Below are positions 35,654 to 46,345 of a stretch of 64,000 bases of DNA, piece after piece. The notes beneath the pieces are model-generated. The model saw only the letters and a program-made list of their open reading frames with translations, searched no databases and was not told where the DNA came from. Positions within the stretch are counted from its first letter, which is position 1; each line of letters begins with the position of its first letter. Source of the stretch: Campanula takesimana (Eukaryota; Streptophyta; Magnoliopsida; Asterales; Campanulaceae); NCBI GenBank assembly GCA_026119855.1, contig JAOWBW010001307.1, positions 290,948-354,947 on the forward strand, read 5' to 3'. A program made the position numbers and the translations under genes.

Positions 35654-35869
35654 GATTGCATCCAGCAACAAAGAGAGATTTAGAGAGAGCGGAAGAGTTA
35701 TAGAAACATAAATAAGTAGGAAAAAATTATTATCGTTTAGTGCTGTTTTATTTTGTTTCTATCGGATTCCTTAATCCTTATCGGAGAATGCATAGATGAG
35801 AATTACGTTGTTGATTTAATAAAAAAAAAAAAACAAATTTCATACATCCATGTATAAAGAATGGGCTGG

Positions 35870-36792
35870 ACTGGTGTGAGACGGCCTCACGCCGTGCGGC
35901 CGTTCCCGCCAAAATGCCTTCTTTTTTTTTTTTGCCCCCAATTTTTTTTTCCCCCAACTTTTTTTCCCCGCCAGTTTTTACTCGCCAACAGAAGTAACAC
36001 TTTTTATACCAAGTTGTAACACTTTTTATAAGGAAATGTAACACTTTTTTCTCATATGTAACACTTTTTTTTTCAAAAATTTACCACAATTTTGCTGAAA
36101 TAAATTAAAGATAACATAAGATTGACAACTAAACTAATGTAACATTTTATAATAAATAAATGTAATATTTTTTTTCTCAATTGTAACATTTTTCTAGGGT
36201 TTTACGTTCAATTGAAATGCAAAACCGATTATATACATGATTTTTTACTCTCTTTTTTTTAAAAAAAATGTAACATTTAACCTATAAACTGTTACATTCA
36301 TCTATATAACATATTACAATCATATATGCACTGTGTTACATTCAATTATTACTTTTTCTAACCACAAAAACTATTTATATTATTTTGCGAAACTGATGTT
36401 ACATCTTATAATAAAGTGTTACTTTTTTAAGACCAAACTGTTACTTTCTTCATAAGAAAGTGTTACATTTTATTATGACGAGCAGCTCACTTGTTTTGTA
36501 TGTTAAAAAATATTTAAAGAAAAAACAATCAAACCATATCATGACCTATGTACTTTTATTCGTCTCGTCGAGACGAACACAGCGGTATTTTTAAATATTT
36601 TTTTTGACTTCAAAATCTCAAGATATAGCATTTTAAAGTTGTTGGGTTTTTTGTTTTTTTATGATTACACGTGTCACGATCCTGGGAAGAGAGGAAAGCT
36701 TAATCCAACGGCTGACTGTAGCAATGGAGAACAAGGCAAGAAGCAGCGGAACAAAACTAGCATGGAGCGGCCCGTCTCACAGCGTGAGACGG
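35870..36792. mobile_element. Fold-back-like element with mirrored TGTAACA words
   Basis: The left edge has GTGTGAGACGGCCTCACG and GCGGCCGTTCC (35875-35910); the right edge has GGAGCGGCCCGTCTCACAGC and GTGAGACGGC (36763-36792), so the ends are related as inverted repeats. Between them, the left half carries TGTAACA(C/T)TTT words on the plus strand (from about 35995 to 36260). The right half carries the complementary TGTTAC words (about 36290 to 36475). This mirror layout suggests a fold-back transposon. No target duplication was confirmed and no transposase is present. Confidence 0.55.
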
Positions 36793-37017
36793 CTGCATAT
36801 AAGTCTTTGTCTTAAGGAATTTAAGATTAGCAAAATTTGTTCCAAATTTAATTCATATTCCTACTAGTATTAGAACACATATAAAAAGCAAGCTCAAATT
36901 AAAAGGGTCAAAAATTGGGCTGCATATTAATTAAGTGAAAACACATCATCCAATATTCAATTGGGCCTACTTAATAGTGATACTTCCATACAACCCAATA
37001 ATACATATTGCAAGCAA
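36793..37017. other. AT-rich DNA with no recognisable feature
   Basis: No coding or repeat signal was recognised between the fold-back-like element and the MULE-type MITE. Confidence 0.5.
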
Positions 37018-37198
37018 GGATAATACTAGGGCACAAAAAAATCACAAAATCTTGCTCACAAAATCCTAGGTGTAATAATTTTATTAGTATTTTTAATTAG
37101 AGAGTAGCGGGTCCATTATCGATGTAACTAATAAAATATCGCCACTTTATTTTGTGTGCAAGATTTTGTGACCTTATTTTGTTCCCCTAGCATTGCTC
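37018..37198. mobile_element. MULE-type MITE with 9-bp target duplication
   Basis: The 181-bp element has long inverted ends: GGATAATACTAGGG at the left matches the reverse complement of the right end GAGCAATGCTAGGGG, and similarity continues for about 40 bases (CACAAAATCTTGC). It is flanked by perfect 9-bp TGCAAGCAA duplicates (37009-37017, 37199-37207). Long inverted ends with a 9-bp duplication indicate Mutator-like transposition in trans. Confidence 0.9.
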
Positions 37199-37207
37199 TG
37201 CAAGCAA

Positions 37208-38031
37208 ATATAAAAAGCCCAGAACATATGTACCATCACATACAGATAAATGGGCCCCTAGCTGAATAGGGCCTTGGGCCACTGTCCAGGCTGCCCCTCT
37301 TGGGCCGGGCCTGCTGCCCTATTTTCAATAATTTGCCCAAAATTCTATTTCAAAACATAAGATGACCCAGCTTCAGTGTTGCACCACCGTTGCCTTCTCT
37401 TGTCACTACAACAAAAATGGCTTTTCCCAACACTTATTTACCTTCAATCAATTAGTGAAGTCGCAGGGAGTCACTTGCAAGGGCGTATAGGGAGAGACGA
37501 GGAGAACTTGCATTGTGAAAGAGAGAGGAGTTGAATAGCGTTGAGAAGGAAATTAAGTTACCAAACCCTAGATTTTTTATTACATATGTAGGGTGATGTG
37601 TATATTTTAAGAACATGAGGGGTATTAATAAAAATTGTGAGTTTGAGAGGGGTCACAAGTGGGATCGGATGTGTTACCGAAACCGATCTAAACCCAACCG
37701 AGTTATAAAAATTGCAAACCAAATCCGAAATTTTCGGATCGAATCACCTTTGGTACAGATCGGGTTCAGTCAAATTGACATCCTTACCAATAAGCAAGGG
37801 TTATCACAGTATAGTTTTAAATCCATGAAATGGTCAGTAAAAGACTTGTCTAAGGATGGGGGCACCGATCCATGGTCTCGGCGCCCGTTTTTTGGAAGCT
37901 ATGTTCATTTACTCGGTTTTAAGTCCCGATATGGCAACCATTAATCTTAAACGGCCAAATCTAGACTTTTAGGTCGATTCTACGATTTAGACCAATTTAA
38001 AGGGTTTAATAGGGGGTGTGAGGTCAAGATG
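37208..38031. other. Noncoding DNA with a possible CACTA transposon end
   Basis: At 37404 the sequence CACTACAACAAAAATGGC looks like the terminus of a CACTA (En/Spm) transposon; no opposite end was found. ACCGAAACC/AAACCCAACCGAG phrases near 37680 recall hAT-type subterminal repeats. The end of the stretch (GATGTCTACA near 38032) resembles an LTR end. No gene was recognised. Confidence 0.4.
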
Positions 38032-38341
38032 TCTACAAATATATACAAGTCTTCCTTAGAATTCTAGACCCTACAGTTACGGGATATACATGCCTAATAT
38101 AACGGGATTACTATCAATTAACTATCTATCAATTATTAATAAAATCAATCTAAATATAATCAAATATAACCATTATAATATACTTATTCTAATACTCCCC
38201 CATAATCGAAGCGGGAGGAAGGCGGATGTTTAGACTGGTCTGAAATTCGTCAAATAATACGAGTGGTAGTCCCTTTGTAAAGATGTCATCAATCTGGAAC
38301 CGGGACGGGACATTCAAGACGCGAACTTGGCCATGAGCCAC
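38032..38341 (-). pseudogene. Ale-like copia: RNase H tail, purine tract, LTR remnant
   Basis: On the minus strand the frame reads VAHGQVRVLNVPSRF then DDIFTKGLPLVLFDEF, the C-terminal end of copia RNase H. It is followed by the purine tract TTATGGGGGAG (near 38195-38205) and an AT-rich short LTR. The reading is cut at 38341 by Tat-delta. On the far side (51113-51165) the same protein appears as YDNVSAIYL, then a small deletion and REK. GCCAC is duplicated at both junctions. RNase H residues upstream of that are lost. Confidence 0.78.
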
Positions 38342-39014
38342 TGATGCTGCCAAAAACGTGTCGGATCAGCCCTTCGTCTAGCGGTTCGGATAAATCCAGC
38401 AATGAGAACTTCCCCGTTCGGATCTGCGTACAATGAACAAACATGAAATACGCCGGGGCTTCACCGGCGAAGGCCCTCCGGCGTGAGAGTAAGAATACGG
38501 GTGGTATATGTGAATAAAGAAATCAATTGACTAGTTTGGAGCCAAAGAGTTCATTACCCATCTCCTGTTGTGAGGACCTGTTTTTATAGGCGTGGGTGAA
38601 TGAGTCCTGACTTGTTAGAATAGCCAAGGAGCCTGTATTGTTGTGGGACTCGTATTCGTTGGAGATAGACTCCTGATAAGGATGAGTGATATCCCAGTTA
38701 TCTTGTAGAAGAGATATCCTTGTTTAGATAAGGATCTTCACTGTTAGAGTTGTAATCAAACTCCGTAAGTGGACTCCCTGCGATAATGGGAGGCTTATGA
38801 TACATCTCAGCCCGTCATCTAGTTCGACTTCGTCATGGAGGCCGCCTAGGGATTGGGCTTCTGGAGTTCGACCTAGGCAAGGTCTGCCTGCTCGGCCTGA
38901 TTGATGTCGTCCTATAGCATAGGCTTCTGGTGAATGGGCCTCTCAGTATAGGCCTTTTAGGTGTATGGGCCCAGTCTATGGGTCCCATTTAACCAAGTCG
39001 GTTTATGTCGTTCA
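38342..39014 (-). repeat. 3' LTR of Tat-delta
   Basis: Plus-strand ends are TGATGCTGCC and TTATGTCGTTCA; on its own strand it runs TGAACGACA ... GGCAGCATCA. It is 673 bp, short for a Tat element. It contains GCCGGGGCTTCACCGGCG, an imperfect palindrome (near 38451). Confidence 0.95.
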
Positions 39015-39029
39015 GTGGCCCCCGAGTTT
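39015..39029 (-). promoter_or_regulatory. Polypurine tract of Tat-delta
   Basis: On the minus strand ACTCGGGGGCCAC abuts the LTR start TGAACGACA. It is the plus-strand primer site and fixes the orientation. Confidence 0.8.
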
Positions 39030-39226
39030 CTATCTCGGCATGCCGAGTAGGAACTGTGCCCCTTGTACTTGCTCTGCGCTTCATTTACTCTGATTTGACA
39101 GTTAGCCGCCAAAATCCTTTGGGATTTAGATTTCCTGATGTCATGCTGATTTTTTCCAGGTGAAATCATTATTTCTCTTGGAGAGCGAGTACCCATTAAT
39201 AGCTCCACAATTATGACTTCTGAGGG

Positions 39227-39234
39227 TATATATG
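39227..39234 (+). promoter_or_regulatory. TATA box of the antisense gene
   Basis: TATATATG, 75 bases upstream of the ATG at 39302, followed by a CT-rich leader (ATCTTCTTCAAGATCC). The spacing suits a pol II promoter that would start transcription on the plus strand, against the retroelement. Confidence 0.6.
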
Positions 39235-39301
39235 GGCTGTCGCTCGGAATTTTATTCCTACAAATTTCATCTTCTTCAAGATCCTCTCAAGAAAACCTCC
39301 A

Positions 39302-39634
39302 ATGGCTTCGAAAAGAAATTATGATGATGCATTCCCGGAGGAAGTAGATTCAGACGAAGAAAACCAGACTAGAGGTTCAAGTTCATTAGGCAGTCATGAC
39401 TCTACATCCCCTCCGAAACACGGTTCATCCTTCCCGGTGGAAGACTCGCCGTCCGACAGTAATGTTGAGTTCTCAGAACCGGATCCAATCTTCAGCAAGA
39501 ATGAATTTTCCGATGATGATTCAGGTGCAGAAGAGTCAGAGGATGAGGACGAGGATGATGATGAAGATGATGATGATCCAGAACCCATTATTATTGATGA
39601 ATATGGGTACGATGGAGACGTTGAGTGGGAGTAA
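39302..39634 (+). CDS. Antisense ORF 1 of Tat-delta, acidic protein
   Basis: A 110-residue open frame, MASKRNYDDAFPEEVDSDEE at the start, rich in Ser and Asp/Glu, with an unbroken acidic run near residues 75-93 and the end YGYDGDVEWE. No known domain is recognised. A TATA box 75 bases upstream and a tidy leader make it a believable first gene or first exon of the antisense transcription unit. It is on the strand opposite gag-pol. Low complexity means similarity searches will be uninformative; it could also be a 5' exon of the next ORF. Confidence 0.55.
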   Translation: MASKRNYDDAFPEEVDSDEENQTRGSSSLGSHDSTSPPKHGSSFPVEDSPSDSNVEFSEPDPIFSKNEFSDDDSGAEESEDEDEDDDEDDDDPEPIIIDEYGYDGDVEWE

Positions 39635-40621
39635 GATGATGAAGATCAAGATTGTGATCTTTATTGAATCTTTAGTTAGGATGATCCAGTAGTTTCTTTC
39701 TTTTTTTTTTGATTTTGTATAGGTCAGGCCCCCGGCCTTGTTGTGGGGGTCTTTTGGGTATGTATAATGGAACCATCTTTTATGCTTTTCGTCATTGTCT
39801 CGGAATTGTTTATTCTATGCATGTGCACTTTCAACTTAAATCTGTATAATTTACTGCTTGATTTAGGCTGGTACTCGCCCATATGAATCTTGGCAATTGC
39901 ATCTCGGCATCCTCCAGATCCATTGATATCTACCGTAAGTCAAACCGTGAATAGGGTCCTCGGTAACTTGGACGGCTCTGGGTCTCGTCCTCTTTGACCC
40001 TCATTATTTACTCTTTATTGCTTCTCGACCCTCCGACTGGTCACGTCGGTGGTTCCAGGTCGGCATTTTTATGTCTATTGACTTGTCACTGGTTTTGATA
40101 GTTGATTTGTCCCAAACGTTTTCCCTCGGACTGTTCACTGTCAGGCGGCGCGTATGATTGATTGAAAAGACATCCCCCTTGATACCACGCCCCTATTAAT
40201 TAGGGGTAATGATGAGGCTTAGTGGGGAACGTGCCAACCCATAGATCCTTGGGTATGGTCAGTTCGGATTCGGGTACAACCCAGTTGATCCGTAATATAA
40301 ATTCAAATTCCCCCTTTCATTCCACATTTTTGAATTTTTACCAAAGGTACAGTGTACTCACCGTCGGCGAGTTCTTGAGAGAATCGATTTCTGCTGCAGA
40401 TCTCCCTAATCTGTTCCGATCATGTTCGTTAACGCCTTCAGCTGATCCTTTTCCTCCGATTGCATTTTCGATTAAGGTACCATTTCGATCTCTTTTTGCC
40501 CTTTCTGCTATTGCTACCATTGTTAGGGTTTTAGGGCCTTTAAAGCTTCAAACTTTTATTCCCCTTTGCATTTCATCTCGGAGTGATTCTACATCTCTAG
40601 GATAGTTTCTTATTTCTTGTC
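39635..40621 (+). other. Noncoding spacer between the antisense ORFs
   Basis: It contains a T-rich stretch with TTTTGTATAGG after the first ORF (a possible 3' end) and a possible second start region (TAATATAAATTC near 40292, then a pyrimidine-rich leader). A short open frame at 40222-40605 has no domain. It may hold a promoter or intron of the next gene. Confidence 0.5.
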
Positions 40622-43405
40622 ATGTCCGATACCCCTAATTTCGAACCTGATGCCATGTACGGCTTCTATGAACGAAATAATAGGATTTCTATACTGTCAG
40701 AGGGAATATGGAAAATGTTGTCTTTAATGGCGATAGGTGACCTGTTATTTTTAAATAAAACCCCCCGAGAAGATGTAAGGTATCCGTCCGGTCTGTTTGC
40801 CCCGAGAGCCCTTTTTGGTAGTGCTGATGGCATAATGCTTCTTAATACCTTTGACGATGTTATTCAACACATTTTTCTCCACTATGTTAAGGATAAGTCG
40901 GTTTTCCAATCTCATTTTGAAAGCGCCACCTCCTCGGCCCCAGTAGTCGATTCCGGGGGGGGGGGGGAACATGGCCTTATCCAGGCCTCTTTACGAGTCT
41001 AACCCCTTTATCTCTTCTACAGGTATGGCCGAGGAGAGTACTTTTCGGTGGATAGTGGATAGATTTGAAACCAACGTTGCCATACCGAGACGTGGTGCCG
41101 ATGTCAGAAAAGTGGGTAAGAATAAAAGCAAGTCTGGTCCCGTCATAGGCAAACACCCCAAATCGGGTGAGGAGATGATTGAGGCTCTCTTTTCTCGGTA
41201 CGGAGTAGACCGCGAGGAGTATCATTTATATTATAGCAAGGCCGTTCCTTTAGACATAGACGAGAAAATCTACAACTTTTACTATGACCAGGCAGTTGTT
41301 TCGTTCTTCTTTAAACAATTTTAGCTAGGCTTAAGGCTTCCTCTTGACCCATTCATTAACGAATTTCTGGAATCCTGGGAACTGATACCGGATCATATCG
41401 GTGCAAATGCTGTCAGGTACCTGGTCAGTTTCATTGTCTTGTGTCGCAGTCTTAATTTTGAGCCATGCATGTCTGCTTTCGATCATTTCTTTAACGTGAG
41501 TTATAACAAGACTACGAGGACTCTGACCATCAAGTCTGACCCATCCAAACCCAAGATTATCTCCACTATTTCTGGCACTGTCAGTAAGGTGTCGGGGTGG
41601 AATACTCATGTAATTAGGGTTGAGTCCCGTTTTGGTTGGGAGTTCGCCGTTCCCGAATATGCGCCATCTAGACCTCAAAAAATCCACAAACCGGAATGGA
41701 GTGATAAGTTGATCGCTAAACTTGAGGAGTTTACCAATCTGGGTACGTTGGATTGGAGCGAATTAGAGAAGGATCCACGTTATTATGTTCAAGCCGGGTT
41801 GATGAAGGGTCCCATTGACGGTGTCGTCCCCAAAGTTAATGTTATGAGGGGGAGCAGGTTCCCAGATTGGATCGTCCACCCAAATTTCGTTTTTCTTCAT
41901 GAGTGCGTGCGTTGCCAAGAGCAGAACAACGTTTGTCTTAAAACTGAAGACACTATAGGATGTAATTATCTAACCTTGCCTTTCCTTCTTGATTTTTGTC
42001 TCGTCTTGATCTGATATTTATTTTTCGTGCAGTTTTGACTATGGAGCAAATAACCGAGATCGAACTGGAGGAACTTGATCCCATCAAAGTGGCTAGGCTG
42101 AAGAAGCAAAGGTCTAAAGCCGCTGCCTTAGAAAAGCGTCATGACGATATGGACGCCAGACAGGCTTTACTTCAGAATAAGGATGATTCCGCGGTGCCAA
42201 TGTCAGACCGTTCTGTGGAGGAAGTTGGAGATGGGGACGACGTGGTGGCCCCCGAGACCGAAGAGGCTAATTCTGATATCCAATCTCAGAGTCAAGACCA
42301 GGGTACGCAAGCTGTGATCGAGGCGGATAGAGGGGATGCTTATCAAAGTCAGAAAAGATCCAGGGAGGTCCGTGCTCCTTCGAAAAAGGCAACTCCATCC
42401 ACTCATGATTCTGCTTTTGGCTCGGTCTTTCCTGACGATGAGGTTAAGCACTGGGTGGAGAAGTTTGGTGGGATCCCTATTTTGTTGGGGTTAGACGTAT
42501 CGGTCCGCTCGGGCCTCGCCTTGAAGAAGGGCGGTCCTGTGATAAAGCGGGCAATGAATGTAGACACAATTGAGCAGCTGGTTGCCGAGAAACCCACGTC
42601 CCAACAAATGTTGAACCGCAAAGGCTTACTTCTCAGCGAGGTAAGGCTCTTGGTTATCTTATTCCTCCTCTGCCCTTCTTAATTACTCATTTCCTCTTTC
42701 TTCTTTGTAGCTTGCCTCCCTTGCCCAAACCAACTACACTATGTATCGGCATGCTTATGAATCTTTTAAGGAGACAGAGGCCGAGGTGGCGAATCTTAAA
42801 GGTTCCGTTGATGGTCTTACCAATAAGGTAACTGGCCTAGAGAAAGACAAAGCTTTTCTCGATGCGTCGCGACGTCAATCCCAGGGAGAGGTTTCAAATC
42901 TGAAGGAGTCTTTGTTAGCCGCAAAAAATGAGGTTGAGGACGAGAGTAAGGGTGTCGAGACATTGGCGGGAGAAAAGGCCACCGTTGAGGAAAAGCTTGC
43001 TCTGTTGGAGGACCAGTATGCTCGTTTGGAGGAGAGTTTGGCGAGCAAAAAGAAGGCAGCTGTCGAATCTTATAAGAAGGGGCCCCAATTCAGGGCGGAT
43101 CTGAGCGATAGAGTCGGCACGATATATAATGATGCTTGGTCCAATTTAACCCGTCTTCTTTACATCGATCCCGAAGTTGATGTACCATTAGAGAAGTGTG
43201 TTCGTCTTTACCATCCGGATGCCTATAGCGTTGAGGCTCGGGCCGTGCATTCTCTCATCCCATTATCCAAGGCAGCCTCAAGGTCATTAAAACCATGGAT
43301 CATAAGGCCAACAGACCCGTATGGGATCCTCTAGAGCCGGCGCCCGTTAACTTTGAGTTGTTGTTGGAGCGGATCGGGGACGAGGCCAGCGCCGGTGTGG
43401 ATTAA
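40622..43405 (+). pseudogene. Antisense ORF 2 of Tat-delta (gypsy-type transposon domain, coiled coil), with introns
   Basis: Predicted exons are 40622-41961, 42033-42640 and 42711-43405. The introns are 71 bases (GTAATTATC to CGTGCAG, 41962-42032) and 70 bases (GTAAGG to TTTGTAG, 42641-42710) and keep frame. The second exon half carries LGLRLPLDPFINEFLESWEL and VRYLVSFIVLCRSL, resembling the Pfam 'putative gypsy type transposon' domain (Transposase_28). Exon 3 is a long coiled coil (KETEAEVANLKGSVDGLTNK onward). Damage: a G13 run at 40955-40967 shifts frame, TAG at 41322 stops it just before LGLRLPL, and a shift near 43285 changes the C-terminus. The function of such Tat antisense ORFs is unknown. 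Confidence 0.72.
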
Positions 43406-44371
43406 GCTATCAAGACTTTGTATTTGTTGGTTTGTAAAGCTAAGGGGCTGTCATACAATTTCCTTTTATGTTGGTGTGGGTCTGGTGTGACCTGATACGA
43501 TTTATTTGTCAGTGAGCCAGTTTGGCTTGGAACAATTCGTTCTTTGTAAGTATTTAACTGCCCGGGCCCAGCATAGTCTGGGGGGCACAAACACCGTTTA
43601 CTTTTGTTTAAGTATTTGCCTGCCTTAGGCCAGCGTTAACTGGGGGGCGTAAACACTTGTTTTTGTAGGAATTTGTCTACCTCAGTTTGGGGTGTAATTT
43701 AACCCGCTTTCTTAAATGTGATGTAGTTAAGTGTCATCGCGTCACCTGTTCATGTTACTTTATCTCGGTTTGAGATGTATTAACAGTCTAAAATGGCGTG
43801 ATTTTTTTGCAGTCGGTTAAGGCTGTGTTTGTAGGCCGTGGTCGATCACCGTTATGGGCCGTGACGAGCGTTACGAGCTCGGTTTTGTAAGAACTAACTC
43901 ATGGCTAGTCTCAAATTGTCGTGGGAACTAGATGTATTAATCTTGACCCAAATTTGAGAGTACTAGCCGACAGAATTAGGTTTTAAATGTAGCCGAGCTA
44001 GGCTATGTTTGCAGGCCGTGGTCGATCACCGTTATGGGTCGTGATGAGCGTTAGGAGCTCGGTTTTGTAAGAACTAATGGCTAGTCTCAAATTGTCGTGG
44101 GAACTAGATGTATTAATTTTGACCCAAATTTGAGAGCACTAGCCGACAGAATTAGGTTTTGATTGTCTTGAGTCGTGACATTTAAGTCTTAATTTGGAAT
44201 GACGATCTCGGCATTGCTAAGTAATGCTCGGGCCGTGCTTAAGAGTCAAAGTTTTGAGAAAGGAAAACTTAATTGATAATAATAAAGGAATATCTAATTT
44301 GGTAAATGCTATGAACTAAAGACCGAAAATCTAACTAGAAAGTAATGAAAGATAAATAGGGTGCTGAGGTG
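43406..44371. other. Spacer between convergent antisense ORF 2 and integrase
   Basis: The plus-strand antisense gene ends at the left and minus-strand pol ends at the right, so transcripts converge here. It contains two CTGGGGGGC(A/G)(C/T)AAACAC phrases (near 43579 and 43640) and the 180-base-period duplication. No gene was seen. Confidence 0.7.
43821..44160. repeat. Tandem duplication with 180-base period
   Basis: Two copies (43821-43984 and 44001-44160) start GGCTGTGTTT/GGCTATGTTT and end CAGAATTAGGTTTT. They share GGCCGTGGTCGATCACCG and a few substitutions separate them. The second copy lacks the four-base CTCA present in the first. Confidence 0.9.
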
Positions 44372-46345
44372 TTACTGATAGTATTTCCTCAGGTGTTCTG
44401 AATGCCATGGGTTTTTAAGCTCTTTTCCTTCTGGAGTTTTGAGCATGTAGGTCCCCTCTCTGATAACGTGAGTAACAATGTAGGGACCCTCCCAATTCGG
44501 AGAGAGCTTATTTTGGTGAGCCTTCAAGTGTGTCGAATCGATCTTTCTGAGTACCCAGTCACCGACTTCAAAAACTCTTTTCTTTACCTTGTTGTCATGG
44601 TAGGCCTTGGTCTTCTGCTTATAATTTATCATTCTGAGTTGAGCCGTCAGCCTTTTTGCTTCAACTAGGTCTAGGTCTAGGAGTCGGTTGTATTCATTGA
44701 CCACCTCGTCATAATTGGACACCCTGAAGGTAGGTAAGGCCATCTCGGCTGGAGCCATAGCTTCTGATCCGTAAGTTAGCGCAAAGGGAGTCTCCCCAGT
44801 CGGCCCCCGAGTGGTTGTACGAACTTCCCATAAAGCAAGGGGTAGATCGTCCAACCACTTTCCTTGACTTCCTTCTAAGCTCTTGGTTAGGGCTTTCAGT
44901 ATTAATTTGTTTGCTGCCTCGGCTTGCCCAACACCTTGAGGATGACTGACCGATGACTTTTTGTGTTTGACTCCTAGTCTGTTTAATTCCTCGGTGAAAG
45001 CGTCAGAGAACTGGAGCCCGTTGTCGGTCATAATAGAATGTGGGACGCCGAACCGACACCATATGTAGTCATGGATGAAGTTGATGGCGTTCTCCTCTGT
45101 GATCTTTTCCAAGGGCTTAGCTTCCACCCACTTTGTGATGTAGTTAACTGCTACAATTACGAACTTGTTTCTTCCTTTTGCCAGGGGAAATGGCCCAATG
45201 ATGTCGACTCCCCACATGTCAAAGGGCCATATCGGTATGACGAGACTTTGCTCCACAGGTGGTACTCTAGGTAGGTCAGAGAAGCGTTGGCATTTGTCGT
45301 ACTTCTTGACATAGGCTTGGGCATGCTCTCTTAAGTTTGGCCAGGAGTAGCCGAGTGTGACTATTTTATCGGCAAGAGTTCTGGCCCCTGGGTGTCCTCC
45401 ACAAACTCTTTCATGTACTTCGACCAGTAATTTCTCTGTGTCCTTAGGGGAGACACATCTTAGGAGGGGCCTGGAGAATGATCTTCGGTATAAGATATCG
45501 TTCCAAACTATGTACCTGGCCGTCTTCTTCTTTATCATCTTGGCCGCCAACTCGTCTTCTGGTAGTTTTCCTTTCTCGATGTAGTCCTTGTAGTCTTCAA
45601 TCCAAGTTCTTTCTTCATCATCCAGAATCAAGATCTCCAATCTCTCGTAGGCAGGTTGGTCGGCATAGATGACCAAAGGATTGGTTTCTTCTGATGTAGC
45701 CATTTTGGATAACAAGTCGGCCTCCTGGTTATGTTCTCGTCCTACTTGCCTTATTTCCCAAAATTCCAAGTTTTTGGTCAAATTCAAGACGAGATCCCTG
45801 TACTTGGTCAGCATGTGGTTCTCGGTATTGTATTCCCCTTTTACTTGGTTTACCACGAGTTGGGAATCACTGTAGGCTACTAGTTTATTTGCACCGAAGA
45901 ACTTGGCCCTTTCAATTCCAAAAATCAAGGCCTCATATTCTGCCTGGTTGTTTGAGGCTGAGAATTTGAATCTGATGAAGTCACGGGCTATGTGTTCACC
46001 TCCCGGGCTTGTTAGGTACATGTCGGCTCCACTTTTTCCTTTTGTTGTTGATCCATCTGTGTATAAGATCCAACAGTCACCTGGTAGTTCTTCCAGTTGT
46101 TCCCTATCCATGGGAGATTTACTCTTCCTGGTCGTCGGCGTATACTCACTGGAGAACGCGGTCTCGACTAAGAAGTCTACCAGAGGCTGCGTCATCAATG
46201 TCTTCCTCTTCTTGTAGGTTATATCGAACTCGGTCAATTCAATTAACCAGTTCAATAGTCTTCCTGAGTGGCGCGTCGGTATAAACCGTAATGGGATGAG
46301 CAGAGAAATATGCGCGCAGTTTTCTGGCGGAAATGACCAAAGCAT
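44372..46345 (-). CDS. Tat-delta second RNase H and integrase, open frame
   Basis: A 657-residue uninterrupted frame, really the 3' part of pol; the first Met shown is arbitrary. The N-terminal 60 residues are the out-of-frame end of RNase H 1. Then WILYTDGSTTKGKSGADMYL ... NNQAEYEALIFGIE ... AYSDSQLVVNQVKGEY ... REHNQEADLLSKMA is the extra plant-type RNase H of the Tat lineage. Integrase follows: HERVCGGHPGARTLADKI with CQRF (the last zinc ligand CxxC is altered to KCQRF), the core in FDMWGVDIIGPFP, MTDNGLQFSD and HPQGVGQAEAANK, then the C-terminal FEVGDWVLRKI and LSPNWEGPYIV. The longest intact retroelement frame in the window. Confidence 0.9.
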   Translation of the reverse strand: MLWSFPPENCAHISLLIPLRFIPTRHSGRLLNWLIELTEFDITYKKRKTLMTQPLVDFLVETAFSSEYTPTTRKSKSPMDREQLEELPGDCWILYTDGSTTKGKSGADMYLTSPGGEHIARDFIRFKFSASNNQAEYEALIFGIERAKFFGANKLVAYSDSQLVVNQVKGEYNTENHMLTKYRDLVLNLTKNLEFWEIRQVGREHNQEADLLSKMATSEETNPLVIYADQPAYERLEILILDDEERTWIEDYKDYIEKGKLPEDELAAKMIKKKTARYIVWNDILYRRSFSRPLLRCVSPKDTEKLLVEVHERVCGGHPGARTLADKIVTLGYSWPNLREHAQAYVKKYDKCQRFSDLPRVPPVEQSLVIPIWPFDMWGVDIIGPFPLAKGRNKFVIVAVNYITKWVEAKPLEKITEENAINFIHDYIWCRFGVPHSIMTDNGLQFSDAFTEELNRLGVKHKKSSVSHPQGVGQAEAANKLILKALTKSLEGSQGKWLDDLPLALWEVRTTTRGPTGETPFALTYGSEAMAPAEMALPTFRVSNYDEVVNEYNRLLDLDLVEAKRLTAQLRMINYKQKTKAYHDNKVKKRVFEVGDWVLRKIDSTHLKAHQNKLSPNWEGPYIVTHVIREGTYMLKTPEGKELKNPWHSEHLRKYYQ

